A stretch of 64,000 nt of DNA from Gyrodactylus bullatarudis (lineage: Eukaryota; Platyhelminthes; Monogenea; Gyrodactylidea; Gyrodactylidae). How positions within the stretch are numbered: position 1 is the first letter of the stretch; each line of letters starts with the position of its first letter. The stretch is from contig SSNU01000247.1 of assembly GCA_012064415.1 (NCBI GenBank), positions 152,169 to 216,168 of the forward strand. The letters are read 5' to 3'. Of this stretch, positions 1-11,990 are shown in pieces. A model generated the notes under the pieces. That model was not told the DNA's origin. It made no database searches and saw only the letters and a program-made list of their open reading frames with translations. Position numbers and translations under genes: made by a program.

Positions 1-3000
1 ATTATTTTGCAAATTTTCTCATTTGTGTGATGAAAAAATAATAATTTGGGACATGAAGAGTTAAGCTACAAGAATGGGTCTTGAAGAGTTTTTCGTTAGT
101 AAAAATTAATAATTTGTGACAGGGAAAGCAAAATGTAAATTTCTCTCTCTCTTAAATGGATTCCAGGTGGTCTAGTTCATTTTAATAGTAGTGTGCGAAT
201 ATAGTTATTACATTATGTAAATGAAATGGACATTGTATTGGAATTCTGGTTAATTTCGTTCACTGATTAGGCTATCATCATCTATGTAAGCACCTGTGGA
301 CATTCCTTCGACATTCTTACTTCTTCTTCTTACCTTTGGTCAGATATAGTATAATGGAAATGTACAGCTCCCTTCAAAAAAGTAAAGTTGAAAGCAAGAG
401 ATGGATAGAGAGCTGAAGTAATTAAAATAACGAAAGTATAAGTTTCCTTCCTGAGCCAATTTTTGAAATGAATCCAGGTGATGATCAACTATAGAAGAGG
501 GTTTATTTTGTAAATCATAAAAAAAGTCTATCTAATCATACACGTCTAGTTTTATGAGCTAATTAATAAAAAAATAAATGTTAAAGTCTCTTCTGAAAAG
601 TAGTTAGTTAGTTGTATTTGTCATTTCAATACAGATAAAAATACAATAACAATCTGGAATATTTTATAAGAAAGTTTGTGAAAGTAGAATACCTATTATT
701 AAACTAGTAAGAAATTGTTAAAAGATACTTTTAAGACATCTGAAGCTCTCCAAAATCTCATAGAGAAATATTAAGCAATCTGAATTATTACGAATTTCAA
801 AAGATTTTCAGATCATACAATGTTGGAGAAAATTAATAAACGTATTTTGGAAAACCCATTAGCAGAGGTGCAGGAAAAGAAAGAAATTAAACATGTTTTT
901 AGAGTATTTTCACTTTTTCAATGGTAAATTGGTCCTAATGAGTAAATACTCGAAATATGAATGAATTCTTCTCGGATGATTTCTCTTACCGCCCAATCCA
1001 ACAACAACTCTGGGGTTATGTATTTCAATTCATCACCCTCTTTCTCTCTCTCTCTCGAATGTGTGTGGATAGAATTACAATAAATTAGAATAAAAAATCA
1101 GTCTCTCTTGTGATTCTACAAGATAACACTTTCTACAAAGCATATTATCATATCAGAGCACACTTCTTATCAAGTATGGAGTTTATGTTTCTAGAGAGAG
1201 AGAGCGAGAGAGATACAATTAGTACTTTGACAATTGCATAATAATCATAATCATAATAAAGATTTAGCACACACACCCTCAAGGTTTCGCACTTCTTGCT
1301 CATCTCATCTGGACATGGAAACGAAATCCTCTCTCATTTTACATCTCAAAGTGTAAAAATCACAAGATTTCTTTTACATACATCTGCATTATAATTTTTG
1401 TTATTCACAGACCAAGAGTGAGATAGCGAGATAGTGGAATTGAACGTGATTAATAACTTTTTCTCTAGTTTTTTAGTTTTTTTTCTCTATTTGCAAAATG
1501 AATGCAGATATTCTCTCTTTCATACTACTAATTTCATTAATTTGCATAAAATTTATATATTTATATTTTTCATTTCAATAATTTATACAAAACTATAAAT
1601 GTTGGTGATGGATAAAGAAGAGTGTTGAAGTTGTTATTGTTTTTGTTGTTAGTGGAATACTTTACTTACTCCACTCTCGTCAAATATATTGTTTTATTCT
1701 TTTGTTTTTTTTTGAGATTTATTGTTCCCTTTTTTTCCTTCCTAAAAGGTCAGAGAATGATGAGTCTTACTTTCTCACACCAAGTTAGTTAATATTGATC
1801 TGAACTTTGGCTCACATGATACTATGGCCAATTGATAGGTCGGAGTTTGAATTAATTTTTTAATTACATTTTCATTTTCCAAACCGACCCAGTTAAATCG
1901 TAAGATCTGAACTTGAGCACGTGTCTCTCTCTCTGTCTGATCAATGTTGTATACTCAAAAATCATGTTACCAACATGGATATTACTCGAGATAATATAAC
2001 TGACACATGCCTCACACCAATGTTGAATATTTGAATTTGATCAAGTTTAATTTTCAGTTCACTTGTTAGTGTGTGATACATTCAAGAGATTGTGGGTGTC
2101 CCTTTTATGAGGATGAATAAAAATGAAACATGTAACATGTGAATATGAGTCCTTGAGAGTTTTAAACTGTATTTTTTTCAATGTTTCCTCAAGTACCCCC
2201 CCCACTATGTTAGAGTACCACGAGACACTGAGTAAAAGTACCTTTTTTCACACTCACTAATTATAAAAAACTATCATTATTACTATTATTATGGACCGAT
2301 TTCCCAGAAAAAAAGCAGTATTTTTCTTTAACAATAAAAACGCTACTACTATTCAGTTTTATGATATAGTAAAATTAAGAATTGTCCACTGAACATTCCA
2401 CCTTGAGTCATTGGAGAGGTTAAACAATTTTCATTCTACTTTCTACTTCTAATAATAATATTAGTAGGGTATTTATATCCCAAAATTAGTAACAACTACA
2501 ATATATAAGAAGAAGAAGAAGAAGAGATAAATTGGCCATGGAAAATTTCATTTAAATCAAACAATTAACAGGATATATATATTTATCATCATTATCTTGT
2601 TACTAAGAAAGAATGATTCTTGATTATTATCAATTTCAGTTGGTATCATCATTTATTCATCTCTCTTTTATGGAGTTAAATGTAGGAATATCTTGAGGGT
2701 TCCATAGTTGAACTTGATTTTTTTCAAATAATTAATAACCTCACTACTTGCAAGTTGCTGAACATTATTGTCAGTTTCTAAGCTCACGAGGAAGCTTAGA
2801 AGAACCTACCCAGGTTAAATTTTAAATTCAGCCATTCCATGGGTTCATTTTTATGTTCAAACTTCCTTGGTAGGAAGGGGAATCTGTCCTTTAATATGTG
2901 ACCGTTACTAACTATGAGTTTTTAATCTATAGATTTGAACACGGATTTTCTTTGGGAGACACTTTTAATCAAGTTGTTATCAGATGACCTGACAAATGAA

Positions 3001-5850
3001 AATCACTCTATTCTGTGTACAGGGAGATAGTTTGAGTACAGGTAATCAAATATTCAATTCCTTTATTAATGAAAAGAAATATCCATAATTATTATTTTTC
3101 ACTTCCAGTGAAGGAGTCTTACTTCAACTCTATGTATGAAGAGGTAATGGAAAATTGAATTTTGTCAACGCTTCATTGATATTCTGACGTGGAAGGGTCC
3201 CTTCTGGGATTTGGCCAAGCGATAGATTGCCCAGCTTAATGAGAGAGGTAACTTTGAAAATAACTTTTTGATTATTCAATCAACTCAACATTTTCCAGTT
3301 AAAGATAATATACAAGAATTAAATTTAAAATATATATATGTGGTTACCACTAGGTTTTCTCATGCCAATAGCTGATAGGTTGGGTCTTTTTGGCATTTAC
3401 TTGCCATACAACTCAAATATCCCAAATATTGAGCACTCTTTACATGGGTCCGATTAAAGTCTAGAAATCTCTGAATTTTTTTAAATCCCAATCAAAAATT
3501 TCAATCAATTTTTTCAGCTCCTTTTTCTGTTCGACCATTCCTAGTGCTTGATGATCCGAGATCTGTCAAAGGTTGATGCTAAAAAATAATAATTGATAAC
3601 TTTCACACTTTGAATCTAACTGGTATCAAACTGTATCAAATCTTGTTGTTCACTTTGCTTTTGTTATCGTTCTCTCTTGTCCCACTTACTTGAGGTTAGG
3701 TTTAATCCTTCAAGGTCCAGTGGGTTATTTCTAACACATACATCATTTTACCAACTCATTATTATTTATTTAAACCTCAGAAAATACTTCGTTTACCACC
3801 CATTCGAAAGAAAATTTATTAATCTCGTGGAATAAGCAAAGATCTTGGCTCTATCATTCTTAAAAATCGTGCTATACTAATTAAAAGAGAGTTGATTTTT
3901 TTCAAAATAATTAATTTTTGTTTAAAACGTTTTTTGAAAACCTACTTTCCAGTATCATAGGTAGAAAGTAAGATAACTTTTATCGAGTAATCGTACCTGT
4001 AGAATTCAAATATGCAAAGATAGCCTGTTTTTGACCCATTTTTTGATCGATAACTTCTGAACCAAACAACTGTAGATCAGCGTATTCAGTAACCATAGGA
4101 TAGGCAAAAGATTGATTCCGAATCATGAAAAAAATTCTCTGGGAACTCAAATATTTCTACGCTCATCTTGTCTGAATTGATTTTTTGTCTCAGTTGAAGG
4201 TAGTAAGAGAACTAAAATGAAATATACAACTTGAATAGTGTATATTGTGGGTGTGTGTGTGTGTTGAGAAAGCGTTTGAAGACGATATAATTATTACTTT
4301 TCTCTGAGTTAAAAAGAAAAAGAGAACAGTACTATTATAATGTATGGGGAAGAGCACAAAAACTCACAAACGGAGAGAGTAATAACTTTTGATTTGAAAA
4401 ACTTATAATTTACTATGACATATTTGACACGGTAATAAAAAATTGGGAAAAATCTTGCTAGTGTAGCTCACTCTGCTAGTAGCAATGGTAATAATAATAA
4501 GTCATTCTCACAGAATGGAGAAAAGAAATCTTCCTCAGGAGAATCAAGAAATGGATGCATACTTCTCAAAGAGAGTCTCTCTCTCTTTTTTTAGCGCTAT
4601 TCCTAGGAAAATTCCCCTTTTTTACTACACTGCACTCTGTGTACACATAACTGGGGGAGTAGTTTATACTAACCTTGACATACAGATATAAATTTATAGT
4701 TTTTGAGTCGAGTTAATTATAGGACACATTGTGTTTTTAATAGTCTGACTAATTCAATCGAGAGACTCAAACTGTTTTCAGACAGTTCCCTAAAGGCAAG
4801 AAATCACAGTTAGATTTTGATTATCTCCTCCCCCCTCCATAATCTTTTACTACTTTAAAATAAGGGAAATTTTGATAATCCAAGATCCCAGGTGAATGGC
4901 GCTTCGACTGATTTATACGAATAGATGTTATTTTTGTTTTTATTTTCTAAAGGAATTTAAATAATCCTTTCAATTCAATTTAGGTTCTGAAGAGGGTACA
5001 AAAGAAACTCAATGCTGAAGTAAGTTAGTTTGATTACAGTTTTCGAAATTACTTGTTAAAAAATCAGAATGAGTTTGGATAAGATGTAGGCTATATTCAA
5101 ATAACTCCCGTTGTAATTGCAAATAAAATGTACCAGGTCAACAGTACATTTCGGCATGAATAAAATAAATATTTGCTTGTATCGAGAAAAAAAATACTTT
5201 CAGGTGAATGGTTATTAATGAGCCTCCATAAAGGGGGATAAGCTACATAATAATAACACCTTACACTAAATTATAACTTGCCTACAGTGTATATTATATT
5301 ATTGTAAGAAATAATACAATTATATATTGTGCGCAGTTTACCAAGGAATAAAGTTATCACCTTTAAATGTAGAAAAAAAGTGATGATAAAGTCATTACAA
5401 CCCCGGGCTTCCGGAGATGGATAAAGTTGAGGAGGCGATGATACTTGCTTACTTTTTATAATTATAAACAGTACAGTAATATAACATTTGTAGAGAATAT
5501 TCTAAGTAGTATGTATTTAGTTAATTTTACAGTTAATATTCTGTCTCTACACTTGTCATACATATGCGCAAATATTTTTGAGGTGAAAAAATACTCCAAA
5601 AGAACTTCCTATCATTAGTGTAGAATTTCTTGTATGATGATTATCTCATTGTCTCAAGCGTGAAAAACATTGATGCATTTTTATTGAAACTTTTAAATAT
5701 ATCAGTATATTTATTTACTGGCTTAGCATTCAATTGTTACCTTATTCTGAGTTCAAAGTTCATCTTAGCTTGGACTGCTAGATGGTCTCTTATATCTAGC
5801 CCAATTTGCCTGATGTCATCAATGGAGACTTGAATAGTCACTTCTTGTTA
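1..5850. other. Gene-poor AT-rich desert, left part
   Basis: No reading frame here resembles a known protein; the only longer open frame (4485-4691) is low-complexity and unsupported. Visible content is simple sequence: short CT/GA tracts near 1041-1055 and 1194-1212, a GAA run near 2509-2525, a short C run near 2197 and a GT run at 4249-4264. The stretch may be intergenic, or part of a long intron of a gene outside the window; the sequence cannot decide. Confidence 0.6.
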
Positions 5851-5852
5851 TA

Positions 5853-6350
5853 AATTTTTTTTATCGATTTCGATGATTCGAATCAGTTAAGTGATGATAT
5901 TTGGGATCAACATTGAACGAAGAACTCGAATTCACCTGTAGAAGTTCACTGAAATTCGTTATTACTGTGGGAAATCGAACCATTTGAATTTTTCTACTAT
6001 CACGAGGGCAAATTATCCAAAATCTAGAAGTTTAACTTTTTCTCGGAAACAGTAAGATATTCACTATCTCTATGACGAAATTCGAATTCTTCGTCTAATC
6101 TTGATCCCAAATATCAGTACTTAACTTCTTCGATTAATCAAAATCGATGAAAATTTTGAGCTAAAAAGTTGAAAAAGTGGAAATTTAGTGCATTTTCGAA
6201 ATCCAAAAATTGGCCTAATTTTGGTCAGATTGAATTTTTTTGAATATCAACAACTTATAAGCTCATTCCGTTTCAGAATTCAAAAAAAGTATTTTTTCTG
6301 TCAATCTAGAGAAAATAATAAATTCTCATCTTCATGTCAACTAGCTTTAG
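5853..6350. mobile_element. Fold-back MITE copy A, left arm truncated
   Basis: This copy belongs to the long fold-back family whose complete member is at 9995-10658. It begins in the inner left arm (TTATCGATTTCGATGATTCG at 5861), passes through the centre and has the full right arm ending in CATGTCAACTAG. The outer left arm is missing. The central part (about 5860-6070) is almost identical to copy D at 9400-9610, so the two are recent siblings. No coding capacity is seen. Confidence 0.75.
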
Positions 6351-7424
6351 TCGTTCGATGTAGGTTTACTCAGTCAATGTAAGAGAACATGTTTCATGAA
6401 GCAATGATGAAATGATCCAACTTTGATCTGATCCCTTTCCCTGTACAAATAATTAGCAATAGATACCTCTATCTCTTTCTCACCACCCCTGCTCTTGGGG
6501 GTTGGGACATGAATTTTATTACTATCGAACAAGGAATGTAGGTGTAATATTTGAGAAACTGACGCCCAAAACTAGTACTATTTATATTGAATACAGTAGC
6601 AGTAGTATAAAACCTCTTCTTATAAATAATTATCTATTCACTTGCCGACATTTTCTGATAAGAGATCCCTACCATCAAAGGAAATGGAAATGTATATACA
6701 CATTTTTATTGAATAACATGGTTTAATTTAAGATGGGTAAACTAAATTTACAGTTGTATACTCTCTAAATAAGGAGTTTTTTCTCCTCTTTTTTTTCAAA
6801 ATCAAAGCACAACACAACAATATGTGTTTTATATGCCCACTACCAAGAAACTACAGAAATGTACGATTATTATTCATTAGAATGGAAGAACAGAAAAAGA
6901 ATTTGGCATAATTTCTCTCTCTTCTTTTATGAAATTCCATAGCAAATCCATCATCACGGTAGAGGTTTTGATTTTTTCCAAAATAAAATATCTTCTTCTT
7001 ATTATTTTTTGTTCTATTTAGCGGTTTTCCATAACTTTTCCTGTAAAAGAAGGTAGGCTAGATGGATGTTGGGCATATAAGAGATGAAAGGATATCAAGT
7101 TTTGTGCGTTTTAACAAGCGGGTGGGCTTACCTTTCCTCGCTTCAATTAGCCATACAGTTAAGCTTAGCTTGAATGTTGACCATGATGGATTATTATACA
7201 CTGTAACGAGACCATCATTCGATTCGATTGAGATTATACATTGGGTCTCTCTCCCTAATAATAGTTATAATTGAATTATCAAGAGTCTTCTTTGAGCGAT
7301 AAAAAGTGGCATTTCTTCATCAATTTGAGAGTTTGCTTTGCCAAGTTTCATTTATAAATAGACAAAAGTATTTAGTATTTGCTTTCCAATGTGACAATCC
7401 CTTCCCTCAGCAGAAAAATAAGGT

Positions 7425-7740
7425 AAGACTTGTGAATGATCTGAATTTGCCTAAAGAAGTTGAGCGAAATTCATTATTAAAGTGGGGAAATCGAATCAAC
7501 ACGAGGGAAAATGATCCAAGATTTAAAAGTTTAACTTTTCCTCGAAACCTACATGGCTAAAATTGGATTCTTCGTCTAATGATTATAGAAAAATATCAGC
7601 ATTTTGAGCGCAAACTAATATAGCGAGATACTAAAATTGATCAGATTGGAGTTTTTCTAATTTTAACAGATCATGGGGTCATTTCTCATCATCGAGTTAA
7701 AAAATCATACTTTTCCTGTCTTTTCGGGAGAAGAACACTT
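7425..7740. mobile_element. Fold-back MITE copy B, diverged fragment
   Basis: It contains recognisable but decayed pieces of the same family: the GGGAAATCGAA and AAAGTTTAACTTTTCCTCG core phrases near 7484-7545, TTCTTCGTCTAAT near 7569, and a right-arm remnant ending in TTTTCGGGAGAA. It is much more diverged than copies A, D, E and G. Overlapping open frames at 7062-7274 and 7306-7560 are by-products of this repeat and its flank, not genes. Confidence 0.5.
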
Positions 7741-8199
7741 AGACTCAGATCATCTTTGATTATTATTGAATTGTCAAGCAGTAAGAAGGTTTAAGGATTA
7801 TTCAACTGTGTTGGCCTCATTTGGCTTATTTGATATCATTGCTTTATGAGATGAGATTATAATCAAACTTGTGAGTATTGCTTTTATGCTCAAGAAATGT
7901 GTACTCTTAATGAATATAGTTATTTTATTTCCAATGGAAATCAACAAACAAAAAGTTTTGTTCAATTTTGAAAACAATGCAAAACAACAACAATGATGAT
8001 GATGATGATTAATTCATTATGGAGGAGTCTATGTCGATTGATTTTTACTTGTTTCGAAAAACTAAAATCTTTTATACAAGAATCCTACAATACAACCTAT
8101 GAATCAGTATGTTTATGAATAGACTAGTGCAAGTTTAGAGTCAGTAAGAAATTAGTTTAGTACAATAACAATTGCATTGCTCGAATCAGCTCTGATGTT

Positions 8200-8725
8200 C
8201 GAAATTGAAATCACGGGGTTTTTCCAACCCACTCTCTCCAGATTTAACTTGAAGTTTTTTCAGGATCAAGGTTAGACGAGAAAGCTGGCTAGCACTGTTA
8301 AATTACCGACAGTTTCCCCATTTCCGAGAGATTTTGAATTTTCAAAATTTCATTGATTTTCAAGTAGTGAAAATGATCAAAAAACGAAATTCCGCTCCCA
8401 AACGATAATGTGATTATGCATAAGATCAGATTTAGTTGAATTGATTTTCTTGTCTGATTTTGATCCTAAAAAAACTCTTTCGATCAGTCTCCCACTTTCA
8501 AATCAACAAAAATTTTCAGCTTAAAGTTTGAAAAAATGGAATTTTGGCGCCGATTAGGAATTTGAAAATGGCCATACTTTTCATATAAAAAAATCAGAAT
8601 TTTTTTCTTCAACTGGTCAAAGTGCACAACATGAGTGGGATTTCAAAAAGTTTTTAATTTTTGATGAATAAATTGAGATTTCTGTAAAAATCATAGATTC
8701 CCAACTTCATATTAATTAGCTTTAT
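8200..8725. mobile_element. Fold-back MITE copy C, diverged
   Basis: An old relative of the fold-back family. It shows the central palindromic layout (GATCAAGGTTAGACGAGAAA near 8262 against TTGTCTGATTTTGATCCTAA near 8450), a right arm with AAAATTTTCAGCTTAAAGTTTG, and an end resembling CATATTAATTAGCTTTA. Identity to the intact copy is low but the order of motifs is kept, so it represents an older burst. Confidence 0.5.
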
Positions 8726-8952
8726 ATATTCAATGTGAGTCTTGAGGAATGTCTTCACTCCTTTAATTTGATAATAGATGTCAGAGGTATCATATCTATC
8801 ACAGAAGAAAGACTAGTGATTATATATGATGATGATGTCCATTGTACTGCCCCACATCAGTCCTCTAATTGAGATTAATAAAATTGTAATATTAAAAAGG
8901 GATTATCTTCTTCTCGTAGGAATAAAAGATATATTTAATAAATATTATTTAT

Positions 8953-8968
8953 AGAGAGAGAGAGAGAG
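8953..8968. repeat. (GA)n microsatellite
   Basis: An uninterrupted GA run of about 16 bases in otherwise AT-rich noncoding DNA. Confidence 0.9.
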
Positions 8969-9312
8969 GCCATAATTTATATCATCTATACAATAATAAT
9001 ATTAATATATCAATTATTATCCTCAATTTATTCTCTTCACTTGCACATCTCAAAGTCTTCTTCTAGTAATAGCACAGGAGAACAACGAGAGGAAATCTCT
9101 CCAGTAAATACTACACTGCTATTTTTATTGTTTTATTTCTGTTGTTGTTAATATGTCAAAATTGCTGCCTAATCCCTTTCACATGAGCTATTTCTTCTAA
9201 AAGAGTGAGAGTGTTAGATCCCTCCATTGTCTTAATAGGGGACAACTCCAAGTATGATCATTGATCACCTATCTTGATTTAAGGGTAATATCAATCATAT
9301 GTAGTTTAGTTA

Positions 9313-9616
9313 TTCTAAAACAGAATGAGCTTATAAGATGTGGATATTCGAAAAAATTCAATTCAAAAATGTACAAATCTGCACTCTTCAACCCAACATT
9401 TTTATCGATTTCGATGATTCGAATCAGTTAAGTGATGATATTTGGGATCAACATTGAACGAAGAACTCGAATTCACCTGTAGAAGTTCACTGAAGTTCGT
9501 CAATACTGTGGGAAATCGAACCATTTGAATTTTTCGATTATCACAAAGGCAAATTATCCAAAATCTAGAAGTTTAACTTTTTCTCGGAAACAGTGAGATC
9601 TTCGTTATCTCTAGGA
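9313..9616. mobile_element. Fold-back MITE copy D, right arm missing
   Basis: It starts inside the left arm (AAAACAGAATGAGCTTATAA), runs through the same centre as copy A and stops abruptly after TTCGTTATCTCTAGG. The right arm is absent. The shared core with copy A differs at only a few positions, so truncation followed amplification from one source. Copies A and D lack opposite arms. Confidence 0.75.
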
Positions 9617-9994
9617 TTTCGTTTTCATTTGGAGCTGCCCACAATTCTGAACTCCAATGGTCTCTCATAGCTATAACTATTGGCCAGGATCATTAGTATA
9701 TATCTGCCATTCATTTAGTCCTCTTCCCAACGTTCCACTCTAATTAATGATTCATCAAAATATCCTCAATAATACATATACCCCCCTCTCACTCTCTTAG
9801 TATTAAGGTGGATGCATTGCATAATATGCCTTCTTATTACTCCTCCCATCGATTACTTTGCCCAACTGTAATTTTACTTAGGCTCGTTTTAATAAAATAT
9901 CATTCAAGTTCATTGGCATTGTATTTTAAGAAATTTTCACTAGCTTTTAACTATATATTTTTCTTCAATTCAACCATCTTACAAAAATTAAGTA

Positions 9995-10658
9995 AACCTA
10001 ATTGACATGAAGATGAGAATTTACTATTTTTACAAAAAACTCGATATTTTTCTCCGGATTCACAGAGAAAAATAATTTTTTGAGTTCTAAAACGGGATGA
10101 GCTAATAAGATGTGGATTTTCGAAGAAAAATCAATCTGACCAAAATTAGGCCAATTTTCGGATTTCAAAAATGCATCAAATTTACACTTTTTCGACTTTT
10201 GAAACCAAAATTTTCATCAATTTCGATGATTCGAAGCAGTTAAGCACTGATATTTGGGATCAAGATTAGACGAAGAATTCGAAATCACCTGTAGAAGTTC
10301 ACTGAAGTTCGTCATTACTACGGGAAATCGAACCATAACCTTTTCTCGGAAACAGTGAGATTTTCGCTATCTCTAGGGCCAAATTCGAATTCGTCGTCTA
10401 ATCTTGATCCCATATATCATCACTTAACTTCTTCGATTAATCAAAATCGATGAAAATTTCGGTTTCAAAAGTGGAAATTCGGAACATTTTCGAAATTCGT
10501 AAAACGGCCTAATTTTACTCAGATTGAATTTTTTTCGAATTCTTACTGAATATACACATCTCCTCCCGAATTCAAAAAATTATTTTCTCTTTGAATCCGG
10601 AGAAAAATATTGAGTTTTTTGTAAAAATAGTAAATTTCATCTTCATATCAACTAGGTT
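9995..10658. mobile_element. Complete 664-bp fold-back MITE, copy E
   Basis: The reference copy. The element is one long imperfect palindrome: the left end AACCTAATTGACATGAAGAT is mirrored by the right end CTTCATATCAACTAGGTT, and the arms stay complementary inward to a central region near 10290-10380 (GATCAAGATTAGACGAAG against CGTCTAATCTTGATC). It is flanked on both sides by TA, the target duplication typical of Tc1/mariner-mobilised elements. There is no open frame of note. I infer a non-autonomous MITE mobilised in trans, since only a decayed mariner transposase fragment (15.7 kb) lies in the window. Confidence 0.8.
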
Positions 10659-11286
10659 TACATCGCATAACGATGGTCTGTTTTCGTCTTGAGTTTATCA
10701 AAGTCGTTGGCTACAATATCGGATACTCGGAAAATAAGGAAAAGTATCTCTTTTATTTTTAAACCTACCAATAAATAAATATACAAATAAATTCCTTTTG
10801 CAAACTTGGTTACACGAGGAAGAAGAATATCTCCTATATAGATGTATATGCCCCTTGGGCCTATATTGAATTTTTAATTGTGCACCTCCACTGGTCAATT
10901 TCATGTTCATTCCACTGTTATAGAGAGAAGGGACAGAATTCCAAGAGTAACTACTCCTGCACACATTGGAAATTGAATTTTCAGTCTTTCCTGCTACCTC
11001 TCCAAGGCATGTATTCATTAGAATACATGTTGTAGTAATTATAAAAACAAGTGCCTATCGTTTATCCTTTGCATTAAATTAAAAAGTCAAGGGATCCACA
11101 TATGGAATAAATGAAGGCTACTTATGTCTTATGGAGTTTTTTTCCCCTCCAACTACTACTTCTGATACTAATTCCTCAAGTAAAAAGTTTGTTACTACCC
11201 AAACAGGGAAAAGGGATGTTTTCTTTTTCTTCTCTATGCTTGCTTGTTGCTTTTCTTGTCTTGGCTTCTTATCCTCAAGTGTCAAT

Positions 11287-11311
11287 TCTCTCTCTCTCTC
11301 TCTCTCTCTCT
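11287..11311. repeat. (CT)n microsatellite
   Basis: About 25 bases of perfect CT repeat, one of the longest simple repeats in the window. Confidence 0.95.
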
Positions 11312-11949
11312 TTTACTCTCTTGTCCCAGTACGAGTAGAATCAGTAAATCAAGACTCTTGATCTCTCCTCTCTTCATTTATAACCTGAGTAATTGGGGAT
11401 ATATTGAGGAATTATCTTAGTTAACTTCTCTCTCCGATATTCCTAGATGGCAAGAGTTAGGTAGCTAGCTAGAGTTAGTGAGCATAGATTTCTCAATTTT
11501 ATTTTCCCTGGGTGAAAAAAATTAGTAATTAATTTTAGAAATCTCTCGAATTTAATACTATTACTTTCAAGTAGTCATAGAAGATCTCAAGGCTTTGGAT
11601 TGAAATAGTTGATCCCAAAGACTTAATTCACTTCACTAAACTTTGAATGGTTCTTATTATATAACCAGTTCATAAATAGGTCATACATGATTCCAATTCT
11701 CATGAAGAGCCCATTTAGTTTCTGACCCAGGCTAGAAATCTATAATAAAACAAAACAAGAATATTACACCACTGTTTGAGAACTCTCCCTTGGTTATTAT
11801 TGTCAACCTAGGGTTTATATTAGCATTCAACTTGAAATAAAATAAGCTCAAGTCTTTAAATTTAAGGAATAGAAGTGAAATCGCCTGGAAACAGGACGAC
11901 CAACTCACATCCCTCCCTCTCTAGGTAATTAATCTTTGAACCAATGTAT

Positions 11950-11990
11950 CAAGTCTGAAGAGGCCCGAGGAAATATAACGTTTACCACTT
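11950..11990. repeat. 40-nt dispersed repeat, copy 1
   Basis: The stretch containing AAGTCTGAAGA, CCCGAGGAAATATAA and GTTTACCACT matches 41009-41050 with about six differences over 40 bases, while the flanks do not match. It is probably a fragment of an interspersed repeat family; its class is unknown. Confidence 0.5.

Noticed and set aside
7062..7560. Two adjacent plus-strand frames of 70 and 84 codons
   Set aside because: The second lies in diverged MITE copy B and the first has no motif; they do not join by plausible splicing.
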